Source: Hymenoscyphus infarciens
Taxonomy: Eukaryota; Ascomycota; Leotiomycetes; Helotiales; Helotiaceae
NCBI GenBank assembly: GCA_001414345.1
Contig: LLCB01000081.1
Coordinates: 62,001-126,000, forward strand
Length of the DNA stretch: 64,000 bases
Reading direction: 5' to 3'
Part shown: positions 39,537 through 51,985 of the stretch, piece by piece
Layout: every line of letters starts with the position of its first letter
Position numbering within the stretch: the stretch's first letter is position 1
Program-made: the position numbers and the translations under genes
The notes under the pieces: model-generated
What the model was told of the DNA's origin: nothing
The model's input: the letters and a program-made list of their open reading frames with translations, nothing else
The model's database searches: none

Positions 39537-40630
39537 ACGATGAATATGGGTTTCTTTTTTGCAAGGTATCATGGGCTTGAGACTTCACAATAGGCTGTGC
39601 AAGCAATGGCACTGTTTCTTCCACCATTTTTTCGATTGCGCTATTGTGAACTGTGTACGTTTGGTGCAAAATTAGCCCTTGGTAGAGGGCATATCGTGAG
39701 ACACACTTGCCAAACACTCTGGCCCTTACCCCCCTTCCCTCGAGGATCGGTTCAATCTGTGGTATAGGCCTATTTTTGGAGCAAGAAGATGAAATCTTGT
39801 CCTCTTACTCACCGCGTTGCCTGTCCTTCATAGACTTCGAGGTCCATATTTTTCGGGTCAACATGAACATGTCACCGGAATGGAATTCGCTTGGAATAGT
39901 TACTAACGTGGTACGAGTTTGGAGATTGCTTGAATGCGGCGCAGGCGGCCGTGTCGTGTACCCTTCGAGCCTTCTCGGGTAGATTGTCTTTAAATAAGTT
40001 TTGGTGGTAGGTGGGACTCAGTCGCAGCGTTTGGGAGGGAAGCTATGTGGTGTATCAGATGCAAGGCGAAAAGCTTCCTTTCGCGATCTCCCTAGATAGA
40101 GCACAAATAATTGAAAATATATCCTCTCCCCACAACTCACCGAATTTTAATGGCCGCTCGTATCTCACCCACCAGACTTTTCTCTCCCGAACGCCTTTTG
40201 ATTGTATGTGGCTGTCGAGGGCTATGTCAGCCAGCCCAGCCCAGCCAGCCCAGCCTATAAGCGCCAGGCGCGCAGACACACCTCCAACCTCGAACGAGGA
40301 ACCTGCGTCGTCTTCACGAACACCGACCCCGTTCTTGCTCCTGGCAGTCGACGACCTCGAGAGCCCTTTTTCCTATTCACCGCGACCGTGTTTCCGCAGA
40401 AGCAGCAGAATCTCAGACGCCCAACCTGGGCTGCGGCGCATCACGGCAGAGATGACCAAAAGATCCATTTCTCCCCTCCGGTCAGGAATCGGCACCTCTT
40501 GGAACTGATGCGCTGACGAGCTATTCTCTCCGACCGCTCTCCAATTTTTGCATAAGCACAGAAGCATCAGCATATATACTCCTCGTGCGTGCGCTTGCTC
40601 TCTCCTTTTCGTCTTCGCTGCGGCAAGCGA
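39537..40630. other. Leader region of the GT41 gene with a long upstream frame
   Basis: Between RPL12 and the GT41-like gene. An ATG frame at 40059-40508 (149 codons, Ser/Pro/Arg-rich) ends 122 bp before the main start in another frame. It contains the AGCC/AGCCC repeats near 40230. It may be a long upstream ORF in the leader or non-coding. No domain is visible. Confidence 0.35.
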
Positions 40631-43600
40631 ATGAATATGATTCCCCAGCTGGCTCATCCTCGACACCTCCCGCAGCATCAACAGTTTGGCAGCCCTGGCT
40701 TTGCGGTCCCGCCCTTCGAACCCCTCCATAACCTTCGACGAAACGAACAAACTGCCTCTCTTCCTCGTCCTCTACCCCTCCCCCTTCGAAGTGCCCGAAC
40801 CTTTGCCACATCCTCTACTACACCATCACCCCGCGCATACCCTCTCTATGATACGCGCAGAGCCGGGTTGGCTCGCGAGAGCCCAAATGAAGGCGCATTT
40901 CGATCCCCCTACAACGACCCCTCGGAGCACATGCTTCGACGGAAAACACCAAACGGGACGCTGGCAGCCGGATACGATGGGACGCCCGTTCAGTGGTCTA
41001 GCAAACCACCTGCGTTGAAGCATCTGATACTTCCTCTATCGGGGGGCTCAGCCAGCCGGACCAACAACTATTCCCCAGCGGCCTCAAACGATCCAAATTC
41101 ATGGCAGAGACCCGAGGTCTCTGGATGGGCATATCAACAAACACCTCAATATGGTGGCATGAACACTGGTAAGGTGGATTTACGAGGGAGTGGGGAGGCA
41201 GAGAAGTGGACACAACTATCTACATTGCCGGCTGCTTCTTATAATCCCTGGGAGAATATCGACATGCAACAAACTCCAACATATTATCACATGAATAGCT
41301 CCCAAATACCAACGGTGCTCCAGCCTTCATATCAATCATCACCGGGCCCTACCGCATCCAATGATGGAGGTCTATACGGTCCCTATTGGCCTGATGGAAG
41401 GTATGTCCCCTATCGTCCGGCGGCGACTCGAGCACCAGGCGGGCATAATGTCAATCAAAACTCGTACCCAAACCAAAATCTCCAAGGCCATTCCCATCCT
41501 CCCCTTGAACTTTTACCCCCCTTTCGGCCACCACCCATTTCGCTTAAGACAGAACCCGTTCATTCAGTAGGAAACTCGTCCTACAATTTTTCTTATCCCG
41601 AGAATAGCATCCATGGCCACGAACAGCGTTATAACACCCCTACACAACACAACCCTCTTCGACTGGAAGGGTCCCTCTACCCGTCGAATTCTGAAGGTTC
41701 TAGAACACCAACGGCAGAATCAACCAATAGAGCCAATAACAATCATAGATTTCCGGAAAAGACCCTCTCGTGGGCCCATACAATATATGTTGATCTACTC
41801 GCTTATCTCCAACAAGCGAAAAGAGAGAGTAGGTTAGCAAACCCATCCCAGAGTTCAAAGGCGTACTCGAAGACCAGCATTTATCCAAAGCCGCCCCGTC
41901 AACCAGCGTCCTATTTGGCAACTTCTCAGTGGGTGGGCATGAATGGGGATACAAGCGACGCAAACAATGCTCGACGATCTAGCAAAATATCCCGGCCGAC
42001 GCCTCGACAATTTGTAAACCGGGAATACAACAGCTGGCCAGGGGATAGCTCGGGTCAAGTACCGCAGCTAGTATCCACCAACCAGGAGCCGGGTCCATAT
42101 GCTTCACCACTCCAATCATTGAACCACCTGCCAGGTTCCCCTCTCAGTAGGGCAAAAGAAGCACTTGATCTACTCACCAGTTTATGTGAACAAAGTGGCT
42201 GGTATTGGATCGATGGTATGCTGCTCGGTGGATGTCTAGCTTACGGACTGGATCAATTTCATGATGCTCTTGATTGGTATTCCAAGATCATTGCCATAGA
42301 TCCCAAGTAGGTGTCTTTCCTTTCTTTTTTCTTCCTTTATATTTTGGTGCAACACTAAACAACAACAACAGACATGTGGAAGCGATTTCAAATCTTGCTG
42401 CCACATTACTATCCCTCAATAGGCGCCAGGAAGCTGAGCGACATTGGCTGCAATCAGTTAAACTTCGGCCAAGCTATTTTGAAGCTGTGGAGCATCTCAT
42501 TGGGTTGCTATGCGGAAATAGTCGCGGTGAGGAGGCTGTTAGTATCATTGATTTTGTAGAACGCGAACTCAGACTGCCAAAATCCGAGGAATTACATGAT
42601 CATATCAGCGAAACTTCCAGCAACGCCGACCGTGAGTCTTGTGCATCTATTGGAACGTCCTCGGAGAATCTTGCTCTGGATTATGATCGCGATAGCGAAA
42701 ACATGTTTCAGTCGCCTCATGTGCGCAACGGTGAAGATGTTTCCATGGAACCGGGTTTTGGATCGAGTGGCTTCGCCGTGCCGGGCTCGGAGAATGGACG
42801 GATTCTTGCTCTTGTGCACGCCAAGGGGAACATGTTGTACGCACTTGGCGACATCAATGCAGCGTCCAAGGCATTTGAAGATGCAGTTCTCATCAGTGCC
42901 GGTCGAGGTTTCCACGGGATACCTGGTCTCATACGACAAATTGTCAGCGTGCTCTCCCTAGATGTCCAGTCCGGAATACGAGGGGAATTCAGACAGCCAT
43001 CGGCGGCAGATTCACAAATCCCGTTGTTGCTGCCTCCAGATAAAGCCCTGCAAACAGCAAGACTGGTGTTTGCCAAAAATGGAGAGTTGCCAGGACTCCG
43101 ATATGTTCCAGAGGGTCTTGCGCGAAAGGCTGCCATTTCAACCACAAGTAACTCTCTTCTTTCGCTGGCCAAGATTTTCCAAGATGCTATGTCCAACAGC
43201 AGCTCACCCCAACGAATATCTCGGATGCCCTCTGGCGTTGGTGATATATTAGCGCTCTACTATCTATCACTTTCGCTACAACCCAGTCCATCAACTGCAA
43301 ATAATGTTGGAATTCTACTCGCCAGTGTCCAACATCCATCGGCGTTTCGTTCTGCTGTCCAGAATAACCCCGCGGCCATGCCTGTCCTACCAGGCATGGG
43401 TGCGGTCCAAATTGTTCCCGGGAGTGGCATTGCTTTGGCTCTAGCTTACTACTACTACGGTCTCAATCTCGATGCACGGCACGCACACATCTATACAAAC
43501 CTCGGAAGTCTACTCAAAGACATCGGCAAACTTGATGCAGCTATTTCCATGTACGAAAAAGCAGTTGCATGTGATAGTTCATTCGACATAGCTTTAGCCA

Positions 43601-45753
43601 ACCTGGCAAACGCTGTCAAGGACCAAGGTCGGACGAGCGATGCCATTGCGTATTATCGCCGTGCTGTAACTTCGAGTCCTGATTTTGCGGAGGCAGTATG
43701 TGGTCTTGCAAACGCTCTCAATTCCGTATGCGATTGGGCAGGACGTGGCGGAGTCATTCTCGACAATGGAAGGCAGGACCGTTGGCATATCGATGAGAAG
43801 GGAATGTTCATTGAGGCTAGAATGAATGGTTCTGGTGGTGGTTGGATGAAGTCTGTTGTCGACATCGTTGCGAAGCAGCTCAAGGAAGGCTCTGTTTGGG
43901 GGCGCGGAACTCTCCAAGAACAAACCCTTCATCAACTTCTTAGACAATTAGAGACCGCTGATACCGGTGGACGATGGGTGTCGGAGAAAAAGAACAACAT
44001 GCAGATGGCTCTCGGTCGTTGGGCAGGCCATCGATGGGAAGGATCACGAGTTGTCCGACTTATCGAGCGGTCCATGAAACGAGCTATGCATCGATGGTAC
44101 CAAGACAAATACGTCAACAACAAGCAGCTTCCAAGCTCGTTTTACCCCAGGCCGCAGCTTCCCGGTAGCCTGTCTGTTCCCACAGCTCCCACCGTTCTTC
44201 CCTTCCATACATTTACTTGCCCGCTGTCTGCTAAGGATATTCGCATGATCTCACAGCGCAATGCTCTCAGAATATCTTGTTCAACGCTCCGCGCGCCTTG
44301 GATGCCCTCATCGGTATTCCCACCACCACCTCCTCCATCTCCTCATCTCAACATTGGCTATGTATCTTCTGATTTCAACAACCACCCTTTAGCTCACCTG
44401 TAAGTACCTCAAGCTCCGTTTGTCTGTCATTATCCTAACGAATGCCTTTAGGATGCAATCAGTATTTGGATTCCACAACCCCTCTCAAGCGAAGGCCTTC
44501 TGCTACGCTACCACAGCTAGTGACAACTCGATACACAGGCAGCAAATCGAACGAGAGGCACCAGTTTTTCATGACGCTAGCACGTGGCCAGCTGATCGTT
44601 TGGTTAACCAGATTGTCAAGGACGAAATACACATACTGGTTAATTTGAATGGTTACACTAGAGGAGCCAGGAACGAAGTATTTGCCGCACGTCCAGCACC
44701 TATTCAGATGTCTTTCATGGGTTTTGCAGGAACTCTAGGTGCCGAGTGGTGTGATTACATACTAGCTGACGAGGTGGCTATCCCACCGGATACGCTTCGT
44801 CCTTGGAGGCGTAATCTGGACCTGGAAGATCAGGTGCTAGATCAACAATCGCACGAGGACGAGGATTGGGTATATTCTGAGAATATTATTTTCTGCCGCG
44901 ATACTTTTTTCTGCTGCGACCACGCCCAGTCGGAGCCTCCAGGGCAGCGGTTAACTTGGGAAGAAGAACAGACTAAACGATGGCAGTTGAGAAAAGAGAT
45001 ATTCCCCGAGATCAAAGATGACACGATTATTCTTGGAAATTTCAACCAGTTGTATAAGGTTAGTGGTTTTCTGTTTCTTTGAGATCACAAGAACAAAATG
45101 CTAACATATCTTATCAGATTGAGCCTACCACATTTCGAACATGGCTGAGAATATTGGATAGAGTTCCAAATTCTATACTTTGGCTGCTTCGATTCCCGGA
45201 TCTGGGCGAGAGCAATCTCAGGCGCACAGCAAAGGACTGGGCAGGGCAGAGTGTTGCGGATCGCATCAAATTCACAGATGTTGCCCCAAAACATCTACAC
45301 ATCTCTAGGGCGCGAGTCTGCGATCTCTTTCTGGATACGCCGGAATGTAACGCGCACACGACAGCAGCAGATGTTTTATGGTCGAGCACACCTATCCTCA
45401 CACTTCCCCGGTACAAATACAAGATGTGCTCTCGTATGGCGGCATCCATCTTGAAAGGTGCTCTTCCCCGCGGCGAAGAAGGGAATCAAGCTGCCAAAGA
45501 ACTGATCGCTAGAGACGACGATCAGTACGAAGAATTCGCAACCACCCTTGCTTCAAAAATGTCCTTTCGAAAACTGCCCTCGGGACAAATGGAAGGTCTC
45601 GGGAGACTAGCGGAGCTTCGAAAATTGTTGTTCGATAGTCGGTGGAGTTGTGCCTTGTTTGATACGAGGAGGTGGGTGCGGGATTTGGAGTCTGCATATG
45701 GAGAGGCGTGGTGTAGATGGGTTGCTAATGAGGGTGGGGATATTTATTTATAG
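40631..45753 (+). CDS. TPR/GT41 O-GlcNAc transferase-like protein, 4 exons
   Basis: Exons 40631-42306, 42372-44399, 44452-45058 and 45118-45753 join in phase to 1648 residues. The N-terminal ~500 residues are Pro/Ser/Asn/Gln-rich and disordered. TPR motifs follow, two of them clear (HAHIYTNLGSLLKDIGKLDA, FDIALANLANAVKDQGRTSD). The catalytic region starts near residue 1217 with LNIGYVSSDFNNHPLAHLMQ. It continues LVNLNGYTRGARNEVFAARP, IQMSFMGFAGTLGAEWCDYI, IILGNFNQLYKIEPTTF and FLDTPECNAHTTAADVLWSS, all hallmarks of glycosyltransferase family 41 (O-GlcNAc transferase/SPINDLY group). It would transfer a sugar from a nucleotide donor to Ser/Thr of nucleocytoplasmic proteins. Whether the donor is UDP-GlcNAc or GDP-fucose cannot be told from sequence alone. 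An acidic/loop insertion (LEDQVLDQQSHEDEDW) interrupts the catalytic half. The first in-frame ATG (40631) was chosen. Confidence 0.93.
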
Positions 45754-47488
45754 AAAAAGCATTCATCAGTTTGCGGTTGGATTGGAGTTAGCAATTGGAT
45801 GGGTATGGGGGATATGACAACATTTTAGAAACTTCACGATCCTTGGATGGGTTCTGTTATGAAGCAAGCGTTTGCGGCGATGGAGTTTGAAAAAGGTTCT
45901 CGGGCGACATAAGAGGAGACTTTGCATCTCTCTTGGAGTCAGTCTGTTTTCTGGGTGGGTGTGAGTTGTACTTTTTTTTTGGGCATATCTGGTGGTTGTT
46001 TCTTGGATTTGGTGTGGATTTGGCAAGCAAGCAAGCAAAGCAAACATATTTGCTAGATACCCGAGAGATTTTGTGGATTGAATATTACTTTTTGTCCTTC
46101 CTCTTCTTTTATTTGGTTCGCTTTTTTTTTCGTTTTGATATAGACTGCTGGTTAGAGCAATGAATTCACTTTCGGGATTTGTGAACAATGAGTTGGGACT
46201 TCCGCTCTGCATACTTATCGGATACCTTCTTAGAAAAACTGGCGTTATTTTTCCGAAACTATTGGCATTAGATGACTTGTGAAATGGGTTGGTGGTTGTA
46301 AAGGTTTAGCTCCAGGTGTGACATGACTGGTGGCAGTGGTTTTACTTTTGATTTTGACTTTGACGGATGCTTTCCGTGAACTTTGAATACTTTTGGCTCA
46401 ATTGTTACTTCTTCTACGTTCTGGCTATCTGGAGATGGTTGTTTCCCATGGTGTAGGCTAGATCTTCAAGCCGCTTAGGATCCATTGATGTTTGGCAAAC
46501 TTGAAGCCAATCGAGAAGTGGGAAAATTGAACTCGGCAAATGGAATGAGAAGTACAGTTTAAAAAAGCCCTTCCATGCGCTAGTGACTTCAATGTTATCC
46601 CGTTCCCCAAGTCTCCCTTTCGGTGCATGGTGTGAGAGGTGGAACCCCGGGCAGATACGTTCCTAGACCATGTTTCGCCTCCGAATTGCCGTGTTTGATA
46701 GCTCTTTGGTGGAGATACAGGTGTTCTTTTTGGGTATAGTTTTTGAGTTGTGTTTCTGTTGTCATATCTGGAAGTTCTGTTGAATTTCGTGCTTGTGCCT
46801 GTATGTCAGGAATTTCAGATTGGGGAAATAGAGATGGTTGTTCTAAGGAGCGGGGAAGTTTTAGGATTATGCTTGAAGTTCTTCTGTGAGACTCTGGATG
46901 GTTGTCCCAAGTATTTGGAAAAAGTCAGGTTCATTTCCGAACACCTTGTGGGGGGATAATTCGGTAGACAGTGTAGCGAAATCTGGAATCTGAGATGGTG
47001 CAGAAGAGATGAGTATTGTGCGGATTAGAGATAGGAGAGTCAGGGTAACCTTTCTAGCTACTTTCCAGACAATTTGAAAAGGTCATCATTAGTTAGTAAG
47101 AGAACGAAAATGGAGACAGTCTCATGGAGAGCAATGAAAGCTGTAGTAAAAATCCTCAATCTTTCTCGTTGATCCAACTTTCGTAAAGTTACTTGTTTTA
47201 ACCATCTAGCTAAATTTTGGTATAATTTACTTGTAATCAATCCAGAAAGCTAGAAAAATGAGTTAGATAGGTAGGTGTGAGTCTGAATTGTTTACTGTCG
47301 CTTTTCAAGAATAGTGATGACTGAAAACCTAAGTCAAGTTGTAATTCCAGCTCATACAGTACTCCGTGTAACGCCAACAACAAAATAACCTTTCTAGTAT
47401 CAACTTCATAATTCCAAAAAAGCAAGTTGTTATCAAAAAAGAATTGTTCATCACAATCACGTGCCAAAAAATTCCCTCCAAACTCGGA
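45754..47488. other. Intergenic region with a MITE-like copy
   Basis: T/G-rich 3' flank of the GT41 gene, then a stretch with no supported gene and the promoter of the ureidoglycolate lyase gene. Frames such as 46750-46959 have no recognisable product. A MITE-like copy lies at about 47127-47315. Confidence 0.45.
47127..47315 (+). mobile_element. MITE-like element, copy 3 (diverged)
   Basis: The right end TTTACTGTCGCTTTTCAAG is the inverted counterpart of AAAAGTGGCAGTAAAT at the ends of the other copies. The core CCAGAAAGCTAGAAAAATGAG and GGTAGGTGTGAGTCTGAA match the order seen at 8844-9050. An opposite-facing core (CTCGTTGATCCAACTTTCG) lies in its left half. The left terminus is weak (GAAAGCTGTAGTAAAAA). 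Confidence 0.4.
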
Positions 47489-48339
47489 ATGACATCAACA
47501 ACAACAACAACAAGACCCCTCAAAACCCCTCTCTACCAACTCACCATGCCTCTCACAATCCCCCTCCCCTTTCAAAATCAAGAAATCCCAATCCAGCCCC
47601 TCTCTCAAAAAGCATTCGCCCAATTCGGAACAGTCATAGAAAACCCTTCACCCTCTCTAACCCCCCACCCCCATCTAAAATCCGTCCTAGCAAACCAAGG
47701 AAGCGCCCTCAAATACCTAGATGTCACGCACATAAGGAATCTCTACGGTGCAGAGAACCCCGGGAAAGCGGTGATGAACATGTTTGTTTGCGCGCCTAGA
47801 ACCCTCATCCCCTTCTCAAAAGACGTGAAAAGGGGAGGGGGGGAATGTTTTGAGGTGGAGATTTTGGAGAGACATCCGTTTACGACGCAGACTTTTATTC
47901 CACTGGGACTTGCGGGGAGAGAGGGGGAGAGGACGAGGTATCTTGTTATTGTGGCGTCGAGTTTGGAAGCTTCGGATAAAGATGAGGGGTTGCCTGTTCC
48001 TGCGAGTACGAATGGGGAGTTTGGAAGGTATCCGGGGAGGGGATTACCTGATTTGAAGGGGGTTAAGGCATTTTTGGCGAGTGGTTCGCAGGCTGTGACT
48101 TATGGGGCGGGGACTTGGTATGTGTTTTTATTATTTATTTGAGAAAACAAGGCAAGGCTCATTACCGTTTTCACAGGCATGCACCAATGGTTGTTATTGG
48201 AGAGAGACCAATAGATTTTGTGGTAGTCCAATTCGCAAATGGTGTAGCGACAGAAGACTGTCAGGAAGTGAACTTCAAGAAGGAAAATGGTGGTGGTGGA
48301 CTTCTGGTTACAATACCCGGGCCCAAGGCAAAGTTGTGA
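47489..48339 (+). CDS. DAL3: Ureidoglycolate lyase, 2 exons
   Basis: Exons 47489-48117 and 48177-48339 join (ACTTG|G) to 263 residues. The enzyme splits ureidoglycolate into glyoxylate and urea in the allantoin (purine) degradation pathway. Family features are PLSQKAFAQFGTVIE near the N-terminus, FEVEILERHPFTTQTFIPLG in the cupin core, the conserved YLVIVA strand, and after the intron WHAPMVVIGERPIDFVVVQF, with the His and the ENGxGxxDC-like ANGVATEDCQEV segment. The ATG at 47546 (ACCATGC, better context) would remove 19 Thr-rich residues and may be the true start. No other allantoin gene lies in the window, so it is not in a visible cluster. Nitrogen regulation is expected for the pathway but no site was verified. 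Confidence 0.9.
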
Positions 48340-50359
48340 GAAGACATTCCAGGAATCCACGAGGCTGGATGAAAGGCATTCTTCAAGATTTTCGATCGTT
48401 GCGGGTCGGTCTGATCCGAATCATAGCGGTAGCAAAGTGGTGGAAGGGACTTGAAGGGCTCGGCATACGAGGGACTAGACGCAGAAGCAAACAATACCCC
48501 CGTTGGAGTTTTCAAATCAATCTTTCGCTTTGCTTTTCTGTGTACGACTCATAACATGGGGAAGAGTCTTTTTCCACAGTGTTTTGGGCCTGGACTTTGC
48601 GGAATATATCTCATGCCTCGTACCTGGACGAATTGCAGGTGTTGAGCCAATCCACATTGTGTCCCAAGGGACTCATTTTAAACGGCCGATTTTAAGCCCA
48701 CAACGGGAGCTAATCAAGGAGAAAAATAATTATAAAATTCCAAGAGGGCTAGGGGTGGATGCTACGGTCTAGCACCCGTTTATATCATATTGGAGCGATT
48801 CAGTGGTGTGCAGGTTGGGGCTTGAGTTCGAGTAATGTCTCTACAGGACGGCATCGACTAGCCTAGGCTCAAAGCAAATGTACTCCTGCAGTAGCAAGTA
48901 AGGATCGCACTTCTCACTTTCCAAATTCTATGAAATATTTCCCGATATGTCTCTGGTGACTGGCTCAACGACTTCGAAGCGCCTGCCGTCCCGCGAAGCT
49001 CTTCATGCTCTCGGACGGAGGTACGGTAGGGCACAGGACGTGTGTGCGTGGATTGTCTTAAGGGGTTGGTTGGCCCTCTGCTGGCCGGTGGTGGTGAGGA
49101 TCGAGGGAAAGACAAGAAACGGTCACCGGTGAGCGTTTTGGTGTTGTTTCCTGGTTGATCATTACCGAACGGTTGCAGGAGGGAAGTATTCGTATTTTTG
49201 CGGTGGGGATAGAGTATGATTGTCATTTCGATTCAGCTGGCCGTTGAAGTCATTACATATTGGCATGGGGCCGTGATAGTAAACAACAACGAGCAATTGG
49301 CAAGGAAGGGTCGGTCTATTTTAAAAACCTCCTGGCCCCTCTGGCCCCTCGTGGGCGTGTTCTGGGTGGTGAACGCCACCAGCGGGAATTGTCGTTAAAC
49401 ATCGCCAGAACAAGTCAAGCCAGTGGGATGATTGTTGCGGGGATTGGAAAACCCTGCAGTGCAGTGCAGTGCAGCAGGTGGTGGTGAGATCGGAAAATGG
49501 CGGCGGTTTGGCCGACGCTGCAGCCATTTTTCAGCCCTTCCAAGCTTCTGTGGAAAAGAAAATATTAATGGAGAAAATATTCGAGAGATTAATTACAAAG
49601 CACATGTGCATAAGTCATTTCACTTGAGATGGACTTGAGACGAACGTGTAGTGTAGCAAATGCAGGGTGAAAAGTCAAACGCGGTGGAAAAATGCAGAGA
49701 AAACAATTGATAAAGTTGAATTTGATATAAATTTTGGATAGCAATAGCGAGCGAGTGGACAGTCAGTCAGTCCCGAATAGCATATCACCAGAAGAGGGCC
49801 GAGTTGCGTCACGTTTTCCTGTCTTGGAAAATGTTAGCCCAGGAACCTGAAAATATCTGCAATCAAGCCAACATGGATCGAACAAAATATCAGAAGTCCG
49901 TTTAGATCATCGCCATCTCCCGCAGGAGAGACTAAATCAAGAGGTACCAGAAAATAAGTAAAATTGGAGTATCATCATTGTGAATGGTTCGTCGGGCTGA
50001 GGCTGAGAAGGTGGAAAACGTGCTTACCATACGGGGTCGGTTAATTGCATCGCAAGCAACGGGTTAATCGTAGTATTGAGTCAAGTTGGCCATCAAGCAG
50101 ACGCGCGCATCAGATTCCAGCATCGTGAAATTTTGGTGGTGGTGTTGATGTTTGGTTGGGGAAGAGAAGAGAGCTCGAATTTTCTTTTCACACCCAAAAA
50201 CGGAGCTTTCCCCGATTGGGTAAAGCGCCAAAACCATTCTGAAGCGAGCACTAGCGCACACAGAAAAATAAGTTGAATTCAACCTCACACACGATAAAAG
50301 TTATCGCAAAAAGACCAGCCAACTCTCGACAACCTTCTCGACAAACCAACTGATTCATC
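48340..50359. other. Intergenic region before RPS13
   Basis: No gene supported. A minus frame (48858-49226) and several small plus frames show no known domain. A short GCAGT run (CTGCAGTGCAGTGCAGTGC) lies near 49452. The RPS13 promoter and leader occupy the last part; A+C-rich leader sequence precedes the start codon. Confidence 0.45.
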
Positions 50360-51060
50360 ATGGGCCGTCTTCACAGCAACGGAAAGGGCATATCAGCCTC
50401 CGCCATCCCATACTCCCGCACTCCTCCAGCGTGGCTCAAGACCACCCCAGAGACGGTTGTCGACCAAATCTGCAAGTTGGCCAAGAAGGGCGCAACCCCA
50501 TCCCAGATCGGTGTCGTTCTCAGAGATTCTCACGGTATCGCACAAGTCAAGGTTGTTACTGGTATGTCAAGTGTCCTTCTCTAGAAAAATTCGGATAGAT
50601 CCAGTCGCAGAATTGCGCTAACAATTTCAATAGGTAACAAGATTCTCCGAATCCTCAAGTCAAATGGTACGACACCACAAACATGATTCAGTTGTTAACA
50701 TGGAGATCGCCTTAGGGTGGTCTACCAATGTGCAATATAAATACCGCCTCTGCTTGGTCTTTGACTGACAGAGTGAATGAATAGGCCTCGCACCAGAAAT
50801 CCCAGAGGACCTTTACATGTTGATCAAGAAGGTTCGCATCCATTGAGCCCTATAATTCGGTACTCTGCTAACCTCCATAAACCAAGGCTGTTGCCGTCCG
50901 CAAGCATCTCGAGCGCAACCGAAAGGACAAGGACTCCAAGTTCCGTCTCATTCTCATCGAGTCCCGAATCCACCGTCTCTCCCGTTACTACAAGACCGTC
51001 GGTGTCCTCCCACCAACCTGGAGATACGAGAGCGCCACTGCCAGCACCATGGTTGCATAA
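50360..51060 (+). CDS. RPS13: 40S ribosomal protein S13 (uS15), 4 exons
   Basis: Exons 50360-50561, 50634-50666, 50785-50831 and 50887-51060 give 151 residues, the standard eukaryotic length. The protein sits in the 40S platform. [20 protein letters not shown] at the start, [20 protein letters not shown] across the first splice, and [20 protein letters not shown] near the end are diagnostic. Introns are 72, 118 and 55 nt. Two very short internal exons (33 and 47 nt) are notable but keep phase. Convergent with the SDC1 gene, leaving 367 bp between stop codons. Confidence 0.96.
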
Positions 51061-51427
51061 GTGTAATGTCGATACGAGAATGGTGTTACTGGTTTGGCAT
51101 GGAGTTTGGGGTATGGTATGGGCACAATTGCAATGATGGCCGTCTACGGCACGTAGTCCTTGATAAATAGGAATTCCAAAGCAAAAAATATCATCCCCAT
51201 AGTCCTGTGATTGATCTTCTCCATTTCGTGTCTACCTTGTAATATATCTTAAGAACCATGGAAGTGCATTGTGACTTGATATTCCAAGTACGAAGCTGCT
51301 TCGTAAAACCTGACACCGTTAAACGCCCCAAGTCTGTCCTTCCAATGCGATAATTCCCACCCAGATGGTATAGTGTTTGATATCAAGTGTCCTTTCGCGA
51401 TCATTTCAAGTCCCTTGTATGTCAGGT
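51061..51427. other. Shared 3' region of convergent RPS13 and SDC1
   Basis: The 3' UTRs of both genes must lie here. A minus frame at 51249-51431 (60 codons) partly overlaps the SDC1 stop and has no recognised product. No further gene. Confidence 0.4.
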
Positions 51428-51985
51428 TCATTCCAGCTCTTTAGACCTTTGCAAAAGATACTCTCCAAGCACGCGCAATGGATCTTTTGGCCTGGAGTCC
51501 ATCAGCACCGCCACTCAAAAAATCCCTAGAAGTCAGTCACATAACACTTACTGGTCTTTTGCAATCTGCTTCATCCCTTCCAACAGAACCCCAGTAACCT
51601 TCCCGTTCAAATATTGTCTTGTGGGTGCACCATGAGGAGGGGCTTCCTTGGGCATGGTAGGGGCAGGATCGGGGTGTTGTGAGGTAGCTCTTGAGGTAGA
51701 ATCGTTGCCATTGGTATTTCGAACGGGTGTACCAGTTCGCGGAGGCGCTGGACTGGGAGCATTTGTTATTACCCCAACTGCTGGGGACTATGCCAGGGTT
51801 AGGATTTCCCATATCAAGTGAGAGCGAAGGGTACAAACGGCTGGCCTGTCTGGCGTCGCATCGCTCATTACAACGTCCTTCATTGTATCGGGGAGGGGCA
51901 CGGAAGGCGACGGTGCTGTTGCTGCTGTTGCTGTTGCGGGCAAGATTGGGGGAGGTATTGATTCCTGCATGGCGATATGCTGCAT
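51428..51985 (-). CDS. SDC1: COMPASS subunit Sdc1/DPY30 homolog, 3 exons
   Basis: Exons 51985-51839, 51787-51552 and 51491-51428 join in phase to 148 residues. The introns use GTTTGT...CCTAACC...CATAG (51 nt) and GTAAGT...CCAG (60 nt). The last ~50 residues form the Dpy-30 motif: GAPTRQYLNGKVTGVLLEGM, then KQIAKDQPKDPLRVLGEYLL and a final QRSKELE. This two-helix dimerisation module docks on the Set1/COMPASS H3K4 methyltransferase. The N-terminal 90 residues are Pro/Ala/Thr-rich and disordered, as usual for fungal members. The gene is split so that no single open frame reveals it. The start is the first ATG in frame (51985); a second ATG at 51970 is possible. Confidence 0.88.

Noticed and set aside
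42592..43196. Minus- and plus-strand frames of 115-159 codons within the GT41 gene
   Set aside because: They overlap a clear TPR-coding exon and show no domain of their own.
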